The position numbers and the translations under genes are program-made. Under the pieces are notes generated by a model. It made no database searches, had not been told where the DNA came from, and was given only the letters and a program-made list of their open reading frames with translations. From positions 8,548,501-8,612,500 of the forward strand of contig CP114495.1 of the NCBI GenBank assembly GCA_027186245.1: 64,000 bases of DNA, in the 5' to 3' direction. Below are positions 1 through 10,990 of this stretch, piece after piece. Within the stretch, counting starts at the first letter, position 1. Every line of letters begins with the position of its first letter. The stretch comes from Coriaria nepalensis. Its lineage: Eukaryota > Streptophyta > Magnoliopsida > Cucurbitales > Coriariaceae.

Positions 1-480
1 TAGAATTAGTTCTCCATTCAGCAATTACAAGAGCATGAACTTGACGAAACAGATTTACTAGATCATCCATTTATTATGGGGGTTAGAATTCAACTCCTCC
101 CTATTTCATTTTCCTTTCAAGTGTTGTGGAAAGTAATCTCAACAACTAATGAACATAAATATGAGGATCTCACCAAGTATATGTGTGTAAATCAATGGTT
201 GAGATCTTCTCAAGTAGACTTGAGAGAAAAATAAAAGAGAGAGAAATTCTATTATATCTCGAGATTGTACTGATTAGTGTCCTCACAAAATTCAAAACCA
301 AATAACACGGACGAGCTTTGGAACTCGAGTTTTAGTTTTAGTATTGGAAGGGAAACACGTTCACAACTAAGTGAATTGCAAATGTAATTTCGTGACTATC
401 AGTTTCATTAAAAGCAACCATCAATTTCAATAAGAAAACAAAGTAAGGCATTGCAAGAGCCTATCAATATCATGTTTCAA
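1..480 (-). pseudogene. Truncated duplicate of the neighbouring F-box gene
   Basis: Two blocks match the coding strand of the intact F-box gene next door. Bases about 8-50 resemble 1067-1110, and bases about 270-470 resemble 1235-1405, in the same order and orientation. Between them lies unrelated sequence (about 80-250), and no long open frame survives. The fragment covers only the middle of the F-box-associated domain; the F-box end is not seen, and the copy may continue left of the window. This is a decayed tandem duplicate, as is common for plant F-box genes. Confidence 0.7.
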
Positions 481-515
481 CAAAAAAGTAAATTTGTCAT
501 GAAAAAAAATAATAA

Positions 516-1736
516 TTAATTTTGACCTAATATAACATCCTTTGGAGATATCAAACTTGGGACGAAAGGAATAAGAAAAGAGCCTTCTACGGCATTGATC
601 AGCCTCTTCGATGTCTTACTTTCGGGACAATAACAACCCAAACCGTACTTCAGTCCGATCAAATCTTGAATTCCAAACATTAAAATTTCCCCATCTTCCA
701 ACACCTTCAGCGTACTGAGATATTTACATTTAAATGCATGCGGGAAATCGTCGTTAATAACCCAAGTTTTAGTCCAAGACTCTTTGACTCCATAATTCTT
801 CATCACCCAAATTTCCGTAGAACTTCGTTTACTATCAAGCAAAACCAAACAATCATCTAAAAGACATAGACTTGTATACTTCAGTGAGTGCAAGGAAGAC
901 GGCGAGGGGATGGGTTGGATTTCCTCGTTCCCGATTCTAAACGAATATATAATACCCGGACCACCTTCGCTTAATTCATCAACAATCCAATGTAATGCCC
1001 CGTTTAAATATATTAGACGCTCGCTACGATTAGACCGGTTAGGGTAATAATCACTAATTCTTACAGCTCTCCATTCAGCAGTTCCTAGTGTATGAACTTG
1101 ACAAAAGATATCCTTACTCTTTTTCGAAAAGCATATATCCCAATAAAAGAGATCTTGTCTTAAAAAGGAGGGTATTAGATCTTCATTTGTAATGGGTATT
1201 ATCTCTTCTGTGAACATTATCACCTTGTACTGATTAGTTTCCTCACAAAAACAGAAACCGGACATCATGGGCCACCATCGAAACTTGGTTTCTAGTTTTG
1301 GCATCGGAAAGGAAACATATTCACAAGTGAATGGATTGCAAATGCAAAATGTATTATCTTCTTTGTTACAAAAACAAAGTAAGCTATTGCATGAGCCTAT
1401 CCAAGAAAACCTACAATATCCCCGATGCATAGGCATGTACTTTTGTGTATTCAACTTAAAGGTTTTCAAAGCATACGTATCCAAACATTTTTCGAATTCA
1501 AGCATGCATAGTTGCCCTTTATGATACTCCAAAACACAAGCAGGAGATTTCTTGAGATGAAGTTTGGAAAAATCAGGATGTCGGATGATATCGTACCAGG
1601 TTTTGCACGTAACCATGCAACAGAGTATGGTCTTGATGGGTAAGCTTGAGAGAATTTCACACATGACATCAAAGGGGAAGATCAAATTATGGGTTTCTCC
1701 CTCTCGACCTTTGATTTTATTGGTTCGAAGCTCCAT
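516..1736 (-). CDS. F-box protein with F-box-associated domain
   Basis: A single-exon frame of 406 residues, starting at the ATG at 1736 and ending at 516. Residues about 17-65 form an F-box (FPFDVMCEILSSLPIKTIL, then CKTWYDIIRHPDF), the part that binds SKP1 in SCF ubiquitin ligases. The remainder resembles the F-box-associated (FBA) region that selects substrates, with blocks such as NPFTCEYVSFP and CLLDDCLVLLDS. Length and lack of introns fit the large plant FBX family. The target cannot be told from sequence. A broken copy lies directly downstream, so the locus has duplicated. Family assignment is firm; a specific orthologue is not. Confidence 0.88.
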   Translation of the reverse strand: MELRTNKIKGREGETHNLIFPFDVMCEILSSLPIKTILCCMVTCKTWYDIIRHPDFSKLHLKKSPACVLEYHKGQLCMLEFEKCLDTYALKTFKLNTQKYMPMHRGYCRFSWIGSCNSLLCFCNKEDNTFCICNPFTCEYVSFPMPKLETKFRWWPMMSGFCFCEETNQYKVIMFTEEIIPITNEDLIPSFLRQDLFYWDICFSKKSKDIFCQVHTLGTAEWRAVRISDYYPNRSNRSERLIYLNGALHWIVDELSEGGPGIIYSFRIGNEEIQPIPSPSSLHSLKYTSLCLLDDCLVLLDSKRSSTEIWVMKNYGVKESWTKTWVINDDFPHAFKCKYLSTLKVLEDGEILMFGIQDLIGLKYGLGCYCPESKTSKRLINAVEGSFLIPFVPSLISPKDVILGQN

Positions 1737-2343
1737 CGATCCGACGCTGATATATGTTTCGGAGAAGATATGCTTTAAAGGATTGAATCTTGCTAGGGTT
1801 TTCTCTTCAGGGAATAAAGGACGTAGGGAGGCTTATTAGGGTTTTAGAAGAATAGAAGCTGGGCCTTTTGTTTGAGTTTGTTGGGCTGGGTTTTTTCTTA
1901 TATTAATATGATTACTTTTTCTGATTTTAAAGCCATAATTTTTTCGCAATTAATATTATTTACCCTTTTGAGATAGTCAAGAAGTATATACAGTAAAATT
2001 AATTTATAAAATAATAGACATCTAAAATATTATTAATTTTGATATTATTTAAATATATTATTTATAAATTTTAAAAAAAAAGATAAATCAATCAGGTCAG
2101 ACATCAATCAACACTCCCCGACCCACCCTCTGACAAACCTTACTTTAATACATCCCAATGCATCCCCATCTTCAATTAAATTCCCAAAATTTAAAGCAAA
2201 AAATGTAAAAAATAAAAATAAAAATGAAAAATAAAGAAGAAAAACATAAATAATGCTGTCCCCCAAACCCAATAGAGTGAGTAGCTAGGTGGTCTGAATT
2301 AATTGCTGTCAGTTGAATTGGATAGCGGTGGCTGCTGCGGTGG
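1737..2343. other. Intergenic, F-box 5' side and bZIP 3' side
   Basis: No gene seen. The left part is the upstream region of the F-box gene; the right part (about 2090-2343) is probably the 3' untranslated region of the bZIP gene, which reads on the minus strand. The centre is simple AT-rich DNA. Confidence 0.5.
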
Positions 2344-4241
2344 TCACTGTGACGGTGCTGACGGTGGTGTATTTAGGTTGCTCATTTTCTTAATGCTTTG
2401 TTGGTGGTAGACTTGCCTTAGCCTCTCTATTTCCTTTTTTAGTGCCTCTTGATGAGCTGGCGTTTACATAACAGAAGATCATTATATTAATCACTTCACA
2501 TTAATTATTTAATTAACAAATTAATTCTATTTATAAAAAAAAAAAAAAAAACATATGGAACCTTTAAGGGAAGCTCCACCATGCTTTATCAAATATTAAT
2601 TACGAAGGTTCAAAGAATCAAAAGCTAGATTTGTACTTCTAATATGCCAAATAGAGAATCTAATCTTGACGATGACATGAAACAAAAGAGAGAGAACGTC
2701 TGTATTACCAAGTTTTCGAAATATCCCCCCTCCACTCATTATTAGGTTACAATTTCCCTTTCTATAGCTGTTTTTAGCGTTATATTATAGTAGTTTAGGG
2801 GATGTTTCTAAAATATAGTGATTTAGGGAGGCTAAAATTAATCTAAATGATAGTTTAGGGGGGGGGGGGGTGTAAAAGTATCATAGAGTCAAAGTTGTTC
2901 GTGAATTGAGAATATCATGGAAGTTTTTGTTTGTTGAACTCAATTGAAGATCAGCAGCAATCATAACCATATATATGTCCTATGAGTGATATGATTTGTT
3001 TTGGCTGATGTTTAAGCAAAAGAAGTAGTAAGTAAATATTATAATTTCCCAAATCACAGCACTCTAAATCAACGTACCATCTTTGAAAATCTTATCTTGA
3101 GCCAAAGCTGCAATCCTTTGCTTTAGAGCACTATTATCAACATTAAGAATCAACCTTTGCTGGTCGAAAAATGCAACTCTTGGAGACAATGCTGATACCT
3201 CAGTCTATACAACCAACAAATAAATAAATTTAGTAACAAGTACATCTAATTTCAAATTTATTGCTTTATTAAATCTAAAAATATATACATATATATATAT
3301 ATATGTATGTATATACTATATAGACTGTAATACCTGCAAACTTGTAACACTTCGTTCAAGCTCTGAAATGTATTGTAACTTTCTCACTCTTGACCTTTGA
3401 GCTGATTGTCGATTTGCCAAAATTCTATTAAGAATTTCCCAAATAATTAAGTATATAATAATAATAAAGAAAAATAAATAAATGAATTAATCACATATAC
3501 GTCTATATATTAATGTATGTAATATGTAGGCATTAATATATATTAATCAAATTCAAATGTTAAAAAAAAAAAAAACCTTTTAACCCTCTTGGGATCGTTA
3601 ATGATGGTATCGATTCCGGAGGAGGTAGCACCACTACCACCACAGCCACCGGGTGGTGGAGCTAACTGACTCTCGGACTCGGATTTGCAAGAACTTTCCA
3701 CCTCTCCCGGTTCATTTTTGGGCTCTCTATGCTTTTCCTCATCACCATCCGACGGCTTGATTCCCTTCTCATCATTATTACTATTTTGATCCGAGGGAGA
3801 GGAGGATAATGTAGGCGGGACCGCCATCGTCATGTCGTCGGAAAACATGGACATGAGTTGCTCATCATCCAACCGTTCAAACCCATGGATGTTAGATGAA
3901 GAAAACACATTAACCTTGGAGGAATTGTTATTATTATCAATATTACTATTTTTGTTATTGCTATTAATCCTACATTCAATACCCTCCTCCACCAATGAAG
4001 TTTCAAGGAATGTGATTGAATCGCTTATCGATCTCCGGTGAACCGCCCGTCTGGATGTGGAGAATTCGAGAAACTCGTCCACCCATGAGGGTTGTTGTTG
4101 CGGTGGTGATGGCGGTGGATGGTGGCGGAGGTTGGTGGTTGTGGTATGGAGAAAATTGGCCATAGAGGGCATTCTTTGGTGCGGGAAAGAATTAGGCCAA
4201 TTTTGGGTAATGCTTGGTGTTTTAGGAGGTAATTGAGCCAT
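2344..4241 (-). CDS. Group E bZIP transcription factor (bZIP34/bZIP61 type)
   Basis: Four exons: 3577-4241, 3334-3424, 3078-3204 and 2344-2456. All junctions are GT-AG and keep frame, giving 331 residues. The N-terminal 215 residues are low-complexity (Pro, Ser, Asn, His) with a conserved WVDEFLEFS block. The basic region starts near residue 217 and has the bZIP signature N226-x7-R234 inside NRQSAQRSRVRK. The zipper runs through LERSVTSLQTEVSALSPRVAF and ends in KEIERLRQVYHQQS. The proline in SALSPRV is typical of group E; published work on the Arabidopsis pair bZIP34/61 says it hinders homodimers, so it probably acts as a heterodimer. Start chosen at 4241: the frame extends upstream only through low-quality sequence. 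Confidence 0.9.
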
Positions 4242-4619
4242 GTTTCTATATATGACAAGGCTTAAAAAAACCACAAATTTAGAGGGTCATGATATATGTG
4301 TTCTACTACGACCAACCAACGAAAATAAGAAAACCAAGAAGCAAAAACGAAATATTGGGATCCTAAAGAACACAACAAGATGGAGAGAGATCGATTATGC
4401 TGATAGATAGATGTAATAAAACGAATCGATGTTGATAGACAGGCATATACATATAAGCTAGACAATAAATAAATAAATTATTCCTTTTATTTATTTTTTT
4501 TAAGTCATGCTATTATAATATTATATAGTAATAATAATACTAATAATCTTAATTTGAATAATTTGATAAGTATATTAATATATATCTGAAATATTTATGG
4601 ATGGTGATTAAATTTAGGG
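4242..4619. promoter_or_regulatory. Upstream region of the bZIP gene
   Basis: The 380 bp before the bZIP start holds the 5' untranslated region and probably the promoter, read on the minus strand. I see no clear TATA box or regulatory element that I would defend. Confidence 0.3.
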
Positions 4620-5210
4620 TAAATTTATTTTTTAAGTCCTCGTATTGATTTCTACAAGTTTATTTTATCTATAATTTATTTATAATTTTTTTTTCTCTAT
4701 ATAATTTAAATAAAACTTTTTAATTATTCACATAATTTTTTTTATTATTCTTTCACTATTAATATTTTTTTTTTATTTTTCTCCCCTATTATTTATTTAT
4801 ATTTTATAATCTAACTTTTTATTTTTATTTTTGAAAAAAAAAATATTATAAAAATTAAAAACCCGATCTGATTTATTAAAAAAAAAACCGATCAAAATAA
4901 TCTATCATTTTTTGTGAGAAATTGATTGAAACAATCTGATTTTTTCGTAAGATATCTAAAATCAAATCGATCGTTTCTTTGTGAGAATCCAATCAAACCG
5001 ATCCGATCGATCCAAAGAACCGGATCTAATTGAACCGAAAAGAAAAAAAAAAGAGGTCTAATTCAATTCCATTTTTTTTCTTTTTTTTTCTGATTCAATT
5101 AGATTCGGCTCTTCGCAAGATAAGTTTTTTTTTAAGAATTCGGATCGAATTTCAGTTTTTAATTTTTTTACTATTAACTTTTTATTTTTAAAAGATAAAT
5201 TATGAAATTA
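4620..5210. repeat. Dispersed AT-rich element, copy 1 (related to 15890-16840)
   Basis: This stretch shares an ordered run of blocks with 16090-16440: a CTCCCCTATTA block, a run with GATCAAAAT and TTTTTGTGAGAAAT, then a block ending CCGGATCTAATTGAAC. It also has its own small inverted repeat: 5015-5036 pairs with about 5092-5116 around the centre. It contains no coding frame. It is most likely an old non-autonomous transposon. Confidence 0.55.
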
Positions 5211-6105
5211 TTTGTATAAGAGATGAGGCTAAGGAGGGGTGGTGGGTCACATGGAGGTGGTGATAGGGGACAGCTAGCAACAGCTGTGGAGGGAATTGAT
5301 CAGTTGCGGTGTAGAAGGAGAAAGTAGCCCTAAATTTGTATACCCTTATATTATTTTGGGTTAAGAAAGTAGCCCTAATTTTTAAGATTTTTTTAGTACA
5401 AATGTTTCAGCCACCACGTGCCTTGATACGTCTATATATATATATATATATCCTAAAACCTATCCCCATAGTTTCAATTAACTTTATTTTTGGCATAATT
5501 TCATATCAATCTTATACAACTATATACTGAAAGTAAGGGCATCTCCTTGCATAACTCAATTGAAGAGAAAGATAAACTTTATCTAGCTTATAATGAAGGT
5601 TTGTCACATTTTTAGAGCTTTAAAATGTATACTAATATTTTTATTGAGTTTCAGTTATTTCTAACTTTTTATGTTAAATTGTCAGGTTTTTTTTTTTTCA
5701 CTTTAAAATCAAAATTCATATCCTTTTATAATTTAAGTTCATAAATTGAAAAACAAAAGTTTATTAAAAATTAATAAATTATGACTATTAATTTAATGAA
5801 ATATTAAATTATTAAAAAAATTAAGTATGTTATCATTAAGCGGAGATAAAAATATATTATTTAATCGATATTATTAATTTATTAAAATTCTATTATATAT
5901 AATTAACCATTTATCATTTATCTTTGAATTTGAAATCTATTATTAAATATTCAATAAATGATAAATAAGGAATTTTTTTTTATATAAATCAATTAATTTC
6001 AATTATATATATTATATTCATACTATTATATCAATATTAGATGTATTGAAATAAATCCATCTAATATAGATATGATCTATCTAAAAAAATTTCCATATAT
6101 AATTA
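5211..6105. other. Intergenic, AT-rich
   Basis: No gene seen. It contains a short TA microsatellite near 5435-5452 and runs of poly-T. Confidence 0.5.
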
Positions 6106-6285
6106 CGGAAGAAATGTACATATTAGAATATGTTAAATACATTAGATATTATATAGTATATATATAGTGGAAGAGTGTATCTACGACTTATGGAAGAAAA
6201 TGTACATATTAGAATATGTTAAATACATTAGATATTATATAGTATATATATAGTGGAAGAGTGTATCTACGACTTATGGAAGATG
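6106..6285. repeat. Tandem duplication, period about 86 bp
   Basis: Two almost identical adjacent copies. The block beginning ATGTACATATTAG at 6114 returns at 6200, and both run through TAGTGGAAGAGTGTATCTACG. The near-identity implies a recent event. Confidence 0.9.
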
Positions 6286-6446
6286 AGCTGTGAAAGGAAG
6301 GGATGAGGTTCAAGAGAATCATGTCCTTCTGCTCAATATATCCCTTTCCCACCCCCATGTGAGCTCTTTTCAATGGCCCCACCTTTGGTTTCCTTTTGTC
6401 CCCAATTTCAGACTCACATGGGTGAGGGTTTGTGTCTCTGTGCATG

Positions 6447-6447
<1 letters not shown>

Positions 6448-6479
<32 letters not shown>
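6448..6479. repeat. TC dinucleotide microsatellite
   Basis: An uninterrupted run of TC of about 32 bp, in an intergenic, unusually CT-rich stretch. Confidence 0.95.
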
Positions 6480-6483
<4 letters not shown>

Positions 6484-6559
6484 GCTTTGGTTCTTACCTT
6501 GGGATCATCTCATGTGGGTTAGCATTAATTTATGTTGTTGTTCTTGCTGTTTAAACTAA

Positions 6560-8070
6560 TTCTTTATTTAATGGAAGTATGTACTTAGGAGACACATATA
6601 ATGATTAGGTTAAAAGAGAAGATTAATACAATGTGCTTAAGAGATGTATAGACTTTGTCTGCATCATTTCATTATTACTAATCTACTATTATCTTGATGA
6701 CCACCTTGCACTCTTTCTTATACAAATCAATTAGTATTGATAGCTCTCAACTTATGTGTCATGTGTTAATCTAGTATTAATGAAATCCTGAAGTTCATTA
6801 ATATTTTATTTAAGTGAAATATTTTTAAAATATTAAGAAAATTTTGAGTAATTAAATTTAAGAGAAAAATGAACAAACTATCAAATTCAGACATAAAAGA
6901 GATAATAAATTAGCCTTTTTTATTTTTAATTTTTTTAAAAAAATTATCAATATTATTACTAATATAGTGGTATTATGTTTAAATTTCATATTGGTCCCTA
7001 TATTTTATCTCATTTCCTAAATTCATCCTTTAACTTTCAATAAGATCATATCAATCCTCAAATTTTCTCCAAACACATCCCTCTCCACTAAAATGGGATG
7101 GATAGAAAACTTTGTGGACTAACATAATTAACAAAATTAACCGCAAGTTTAGCTTATATTATCATTGTCATTACCGTTGCATGGTTGAAACTTTGATATA
7201 AGTTTTCGAGTTGAAGCTCTTTTCATGTGTTTAAAAAGGAATGATAAGTGATATTAAATATTACTGATTTTCATATCATGATTTTAGACGGTGGTGGAAC
7301 CACCCTAGCCCAGCCTAAGTGGCCGCCTAGGCTGGGCTGTTGGACAAAAAACCAAACATATATATATATCTCTTGGTAGAGTGAGAATTTTATTAGGCAG
7401 AAGGTGTTTCTGTATTTGAGGTCGCGGGTTCAGCCATTTCATTTCTCAATTTTTTTCTTATTTTTTATTTTCAATTAATATTTAATTTATAATATGATTT
7501 TATTCAACTTAGTGAGTAATATTACATTATTATAATATGATTCTTCAAAATTCTTCATCCTCAAAGAACAATACAGTCTATACGGGAAGGAGGGGGGAGG
7601 AGAGCAAGGAGCCTGCAAACTCTATAAAGAACCCATGTGAGGCATGTGGGATGAACATATTTTAGTGGATAGCCAACTTTTTTTTCTTTTTATTATTATT
7701 TTATTATTAACTAACCGTTTCTATTACAAAAATTATATTAGGTTAGTTAAATATTTATATTTGTTAAAATTTAAAAGAATATAAATAAATTTTGTGAATA
7801 AAAAGAAGAAAAGAGAATATAAACCGGTTCAGACCGATAAATTATTTAGACCGGGATCAAGTAACAAACGGGTTATCTATTATTGGTTTCTAAATTGGGC
7901 CTTTGCAAATTTCAACTTGGGCTTAAGATCTAATCTAAAATTTCAAATATTATTTTACTAACACGAGGATTGTTTACTGTAATGATACTTTCATTATTAT
8001 ACAGCTTCCTTCTGTCCTTAATACTTGAGGGGGCTATGGCTATACAGATCATCAAGTAAACAAATGTCTC
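6560..8070. other. Intergenic between the TC repeat and the HGO gene
   Basis: No protein gene seen. It contains the hairpin and tRNA-like stretch described at 7290-7480. The last hundred bases before 8071 are probably the 3' untranslated region of homogentisate dioxygenase. Confidence 0.5.
7290..7480 (+). mobile_element. Possible tRNA-derived SINE fragment
   Basis: A GC-rich hairpin (AGCCCAGCCTA at about 7309, paired with TAGGCTGGGCT at about 7329) is followed by TTGGTAGAGTG, similar to a pol III A box, and about 50 bp later by GCGGGTTCAGCC, similar to a B box. This order fits a tRNA-derived SINE. It cannot fold into a complete tRNA, so it is not called a tRNA gene. Low confidence. Confidence 0.35.
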
Positions 8071-10856
8071 TCAACTTCCATTCTCATCTTGTCCGTTTTC
8101 GATATCAATAGTTTCTTCCAAACTCGTACCTTCTTTCACGTATGTGAAATGGGACCTCAGCCCTATCCAACATCGGTAATAGTCACGGTCAATGAAAGGC
8201 GACTCTAAGGCCCATGGGCAAACCCGAGGGATCAAACTTGACTCGAACATAAACGCCATGGTGTTCGTGATCTTATGTGGTTCTGAATTGTATCCCCGTG
8301 CCATCACAGCCTGCATTATAATAACATTACGGGTTTCATTTTGATCACACAGTTGAAACTGGAATCTGGGTTAGAAAAAAAGAAAAGAAGTCTCATTCTC
8401 AGATTCATTGGACCCAAAAGAGGAACTTGTGAGTAGTGAGTTTGAAAAATTAATAAAATTAAATCTAAGTAGAGAGTTTGAAAATTGATTAAATTAAATT
8501 AAAGTATAGATAGTTACCTCGTACGTCTTTGTATCGGGACCATGAGGAGTCATGGAGCTATGAAGGCTTGCACCACCGGGTCGAAACCCATCAGCTTTTG
8601 CCTACCAAAAAAAAAAAAAGCAAAGATTGATGTTAGTTTATAAAAAATTTGAACGATAAGGAACATTTCCAGTCATGAAATTTCTAATATTATCTTTAGT
8701 CCTCAGGCAATATTTTTCACCAAAATGTTTGATCATGCAGCAGACAAAACAACACAAAAATAGGCCTTCAGATTTAAAAAAATGGGTATTTATTGACAAT
8801 CGTCAGCCCTAAACTAGAGAGTAACCGGGTTTTCAAAACTATACTTCTACAAAAATTGAATCAAAGAGATTAAATCTGATAATTGTACCTCATATCCACC
8901 ATAGATAAGACCCATAAATTCACTCATACAGTTGCGATGGTAATAAGGAGGCCGGAATGTATGCTCAGCAACCAACCATCTAGAAGGGAAAATGACAAAA
9001 TCAAGTAACGCAACTCCAGGTTTATCTGTTGGTGCTGTTAATACTGCAATCATATACATCAGAAAGCAAATTAAGATATTAAAAATAAAATGAAGAAATC
9101 ATATATTCATTCATGAGGCCTTGATTTTTCAAAACATTAAGCATACCTGTGTTTATCGATGGATCACTATGATCGAATAAAACAGTGTTGTAAGGACAAA
9201 ACTTATTTAGATCATACTGCCAAAAAAAAATAATAAGAATAAAAAATAAATAAGAATAGTTCCTTTGATTTTTTTAACATTAGTATTCAACATTAGTAAT
9301 CGCTCACTTTATATGGAGCGTAGTTACCATGCCAAGCAACTACATTGAAGGGCGAAAATTCCTGTTTTGCAGTAAAGAGTTCACCACCAAACTTTTGTAT
9401 AATCGTGTAACCCGGATTAGAACCATTTTCAAACCATGCTTTGGGTACAAGGAAATGCCTTGAAGCAGCAAGACCATTAGCACCTGCACTTCAATAAAAC
9501 CCATACTCACTAACATACCACAAAAATGCCCATTTCAGTAAACTCTGTTTTTATTCACCCCCACCCCCCCACCAAAAAACAAAAAAAAGCTAATGGGCAA
9601 ACAATTATTAGGTACCTATAGGTCCAAGATCAGGGAGTTGAAAATGGGTACCAAAAACCTCAGCTACATAACCACGAGATGGACCATCAGGAAGATGAAC
9701 GGAAAACCGAAACCCCTGGGGTAAAATTACAATTTCCCCCGGAGACACTTGCAGTTTTCCACATTCTGTAATGATCACTATCCCTAAAAAAAGACAGAAT
9801 ATAGAATATGAGCAAATTAAATAGTCCTCATTTCATGTAATATAACCTTGATATGATGATGAAATCTTTAGGTTCTAAAATTAAAGAGTAATTACTACTT
9901 AAGCCACCATTTTTCTTCTGAAAAGGAAGAAGAATGAAGATTCAAACAGGATGACAAAGATTCAAGTCAAAGATTGCAGAAGAGACTTCTTACTTCCTTG
10001 CTGAGGCACTATCAAGAAATCACCGTCAGCATTACAAAATGCACAGCTCTCCATTGACTTATTAGCATTGTACCTATGTATATTTAAAATCAATAAAGAT
10101 AGTAATACATACTTCTACCAAATATTCCTTCCAACAAAATTAAATATCATAAGAAATCATTACCAAAACACTATTTGTTTGAATTTTAAATTTAATTTCT
10201 TAAAAGGACGTGAATAATAAACTATTTGCTCTGTTTTTAATTCTCTTAAAAAAATAAGATTCATAGGAAAGTTTTCGAAATTCGAGTGGGAAACAAAGCA
10301 AGGAGTACCGCTTACATGTGAATGGCGAATCCGTGTCGGAGATAGGGACTCCCTGCGCCGCAAACGGTGTACAGTCCATCGATAAAATCCGTCGGAGAAT
10401 CAGGAAAATCTGCAGGTTTCCATCTCAGCTGAGTCGGAGTAGCAGAGCTATTCGACTGATTGAACTCGCTCACTAATCTCTCGTGTTTCGGAACTCGCGG
10501 ACTGAACGGCTCGTGCGTCACCGACGGTTTAATCCGATACAGCCAACTGCTCAATTTCAAGAAAAATTGGACGATAACGTAATTAGGAAGGAAGGAGAAG
10601 ATGATCGAAGAATAAGACGAAGAAGATGAGGGAAGAGTGAGAACCTTCGCTGGTTAAGTTTACGAGGAGAGGTGAAGGAGGAGCCGGAGATTTGCTCGGC
10701 GTAGAGGCCGTAGGGACAGACGAGCGGACTATTCTGGTCTTTCGGAAGAGCTCCGGGGAGCGCTTCCGACGAGAAGTCGTTGTTAAAGCCGGGTTGGTAC
10801 TCGAAATCAGAAGTAGAATCTGAGCCGTTGATTTTGCTTACTTTTAGCTGGTCCAT
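8071..10856 (-). CDS. HGO: Homogentisate 1,2-dioxygenase
   Basis: Nine exons: 10645-10856, 10316-10546, 9994-10073, 9616-9783, 9308-9483, 9147-9216, 8889-9043, 8518-8601 and 8071-8310. All junctions are GT-AG and in frame, giving 471 residues, close to the 460 or so of plant homologues. The enzyme opens the ring of homogentisate to maleylacetoacetate in tyrosine degradation, and competes with tocopherol and plastoquinone synthesis for that substrate. The iron ligands of the human enzyme (H335, E341, H371) have matches with identical spacing at H348 and E354 ([10 protein letters not shown]) and H384 (MTPHGPD). Other hallmarks are SEALPGALP near the start and CPYGLYAEQ. Nothing suggests damage. 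Confidence 0.96.
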
Positions 10857-10937
10857 TGTATAATGCTGTTGATGAATATATGAAATTATGAATTATGCGA
10901 TCGCCAAACTCTTCATTATCAGAAGACTATTCTGGCT

Positions 10938-10990
10938 TTATAAGAAAGGCATGACTCACACTTACCTTAGGACAAAAATGATGACGTGGT
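10938..10990 (-). promoter_or_regulatory. HGO promoter: TATA box and ACGT element
   Basis: Read on the minus strand, TTATAAAG lies about 85 bp before the HGO start, at about 10938-10945. An ACGTGG core (plus strand 10984-10989) lies a further 40 bp upstream; this is the centre of G-box/ABRE elements bound by bZIP factors. The spacing is reasonable; function is inferred. Confidence 0.45.

Noticed and set aside
7370..7440. tRNA gene
   Set aside because: A- and B-box-like words exist, but no acceptor or anticodon stem can be formed.
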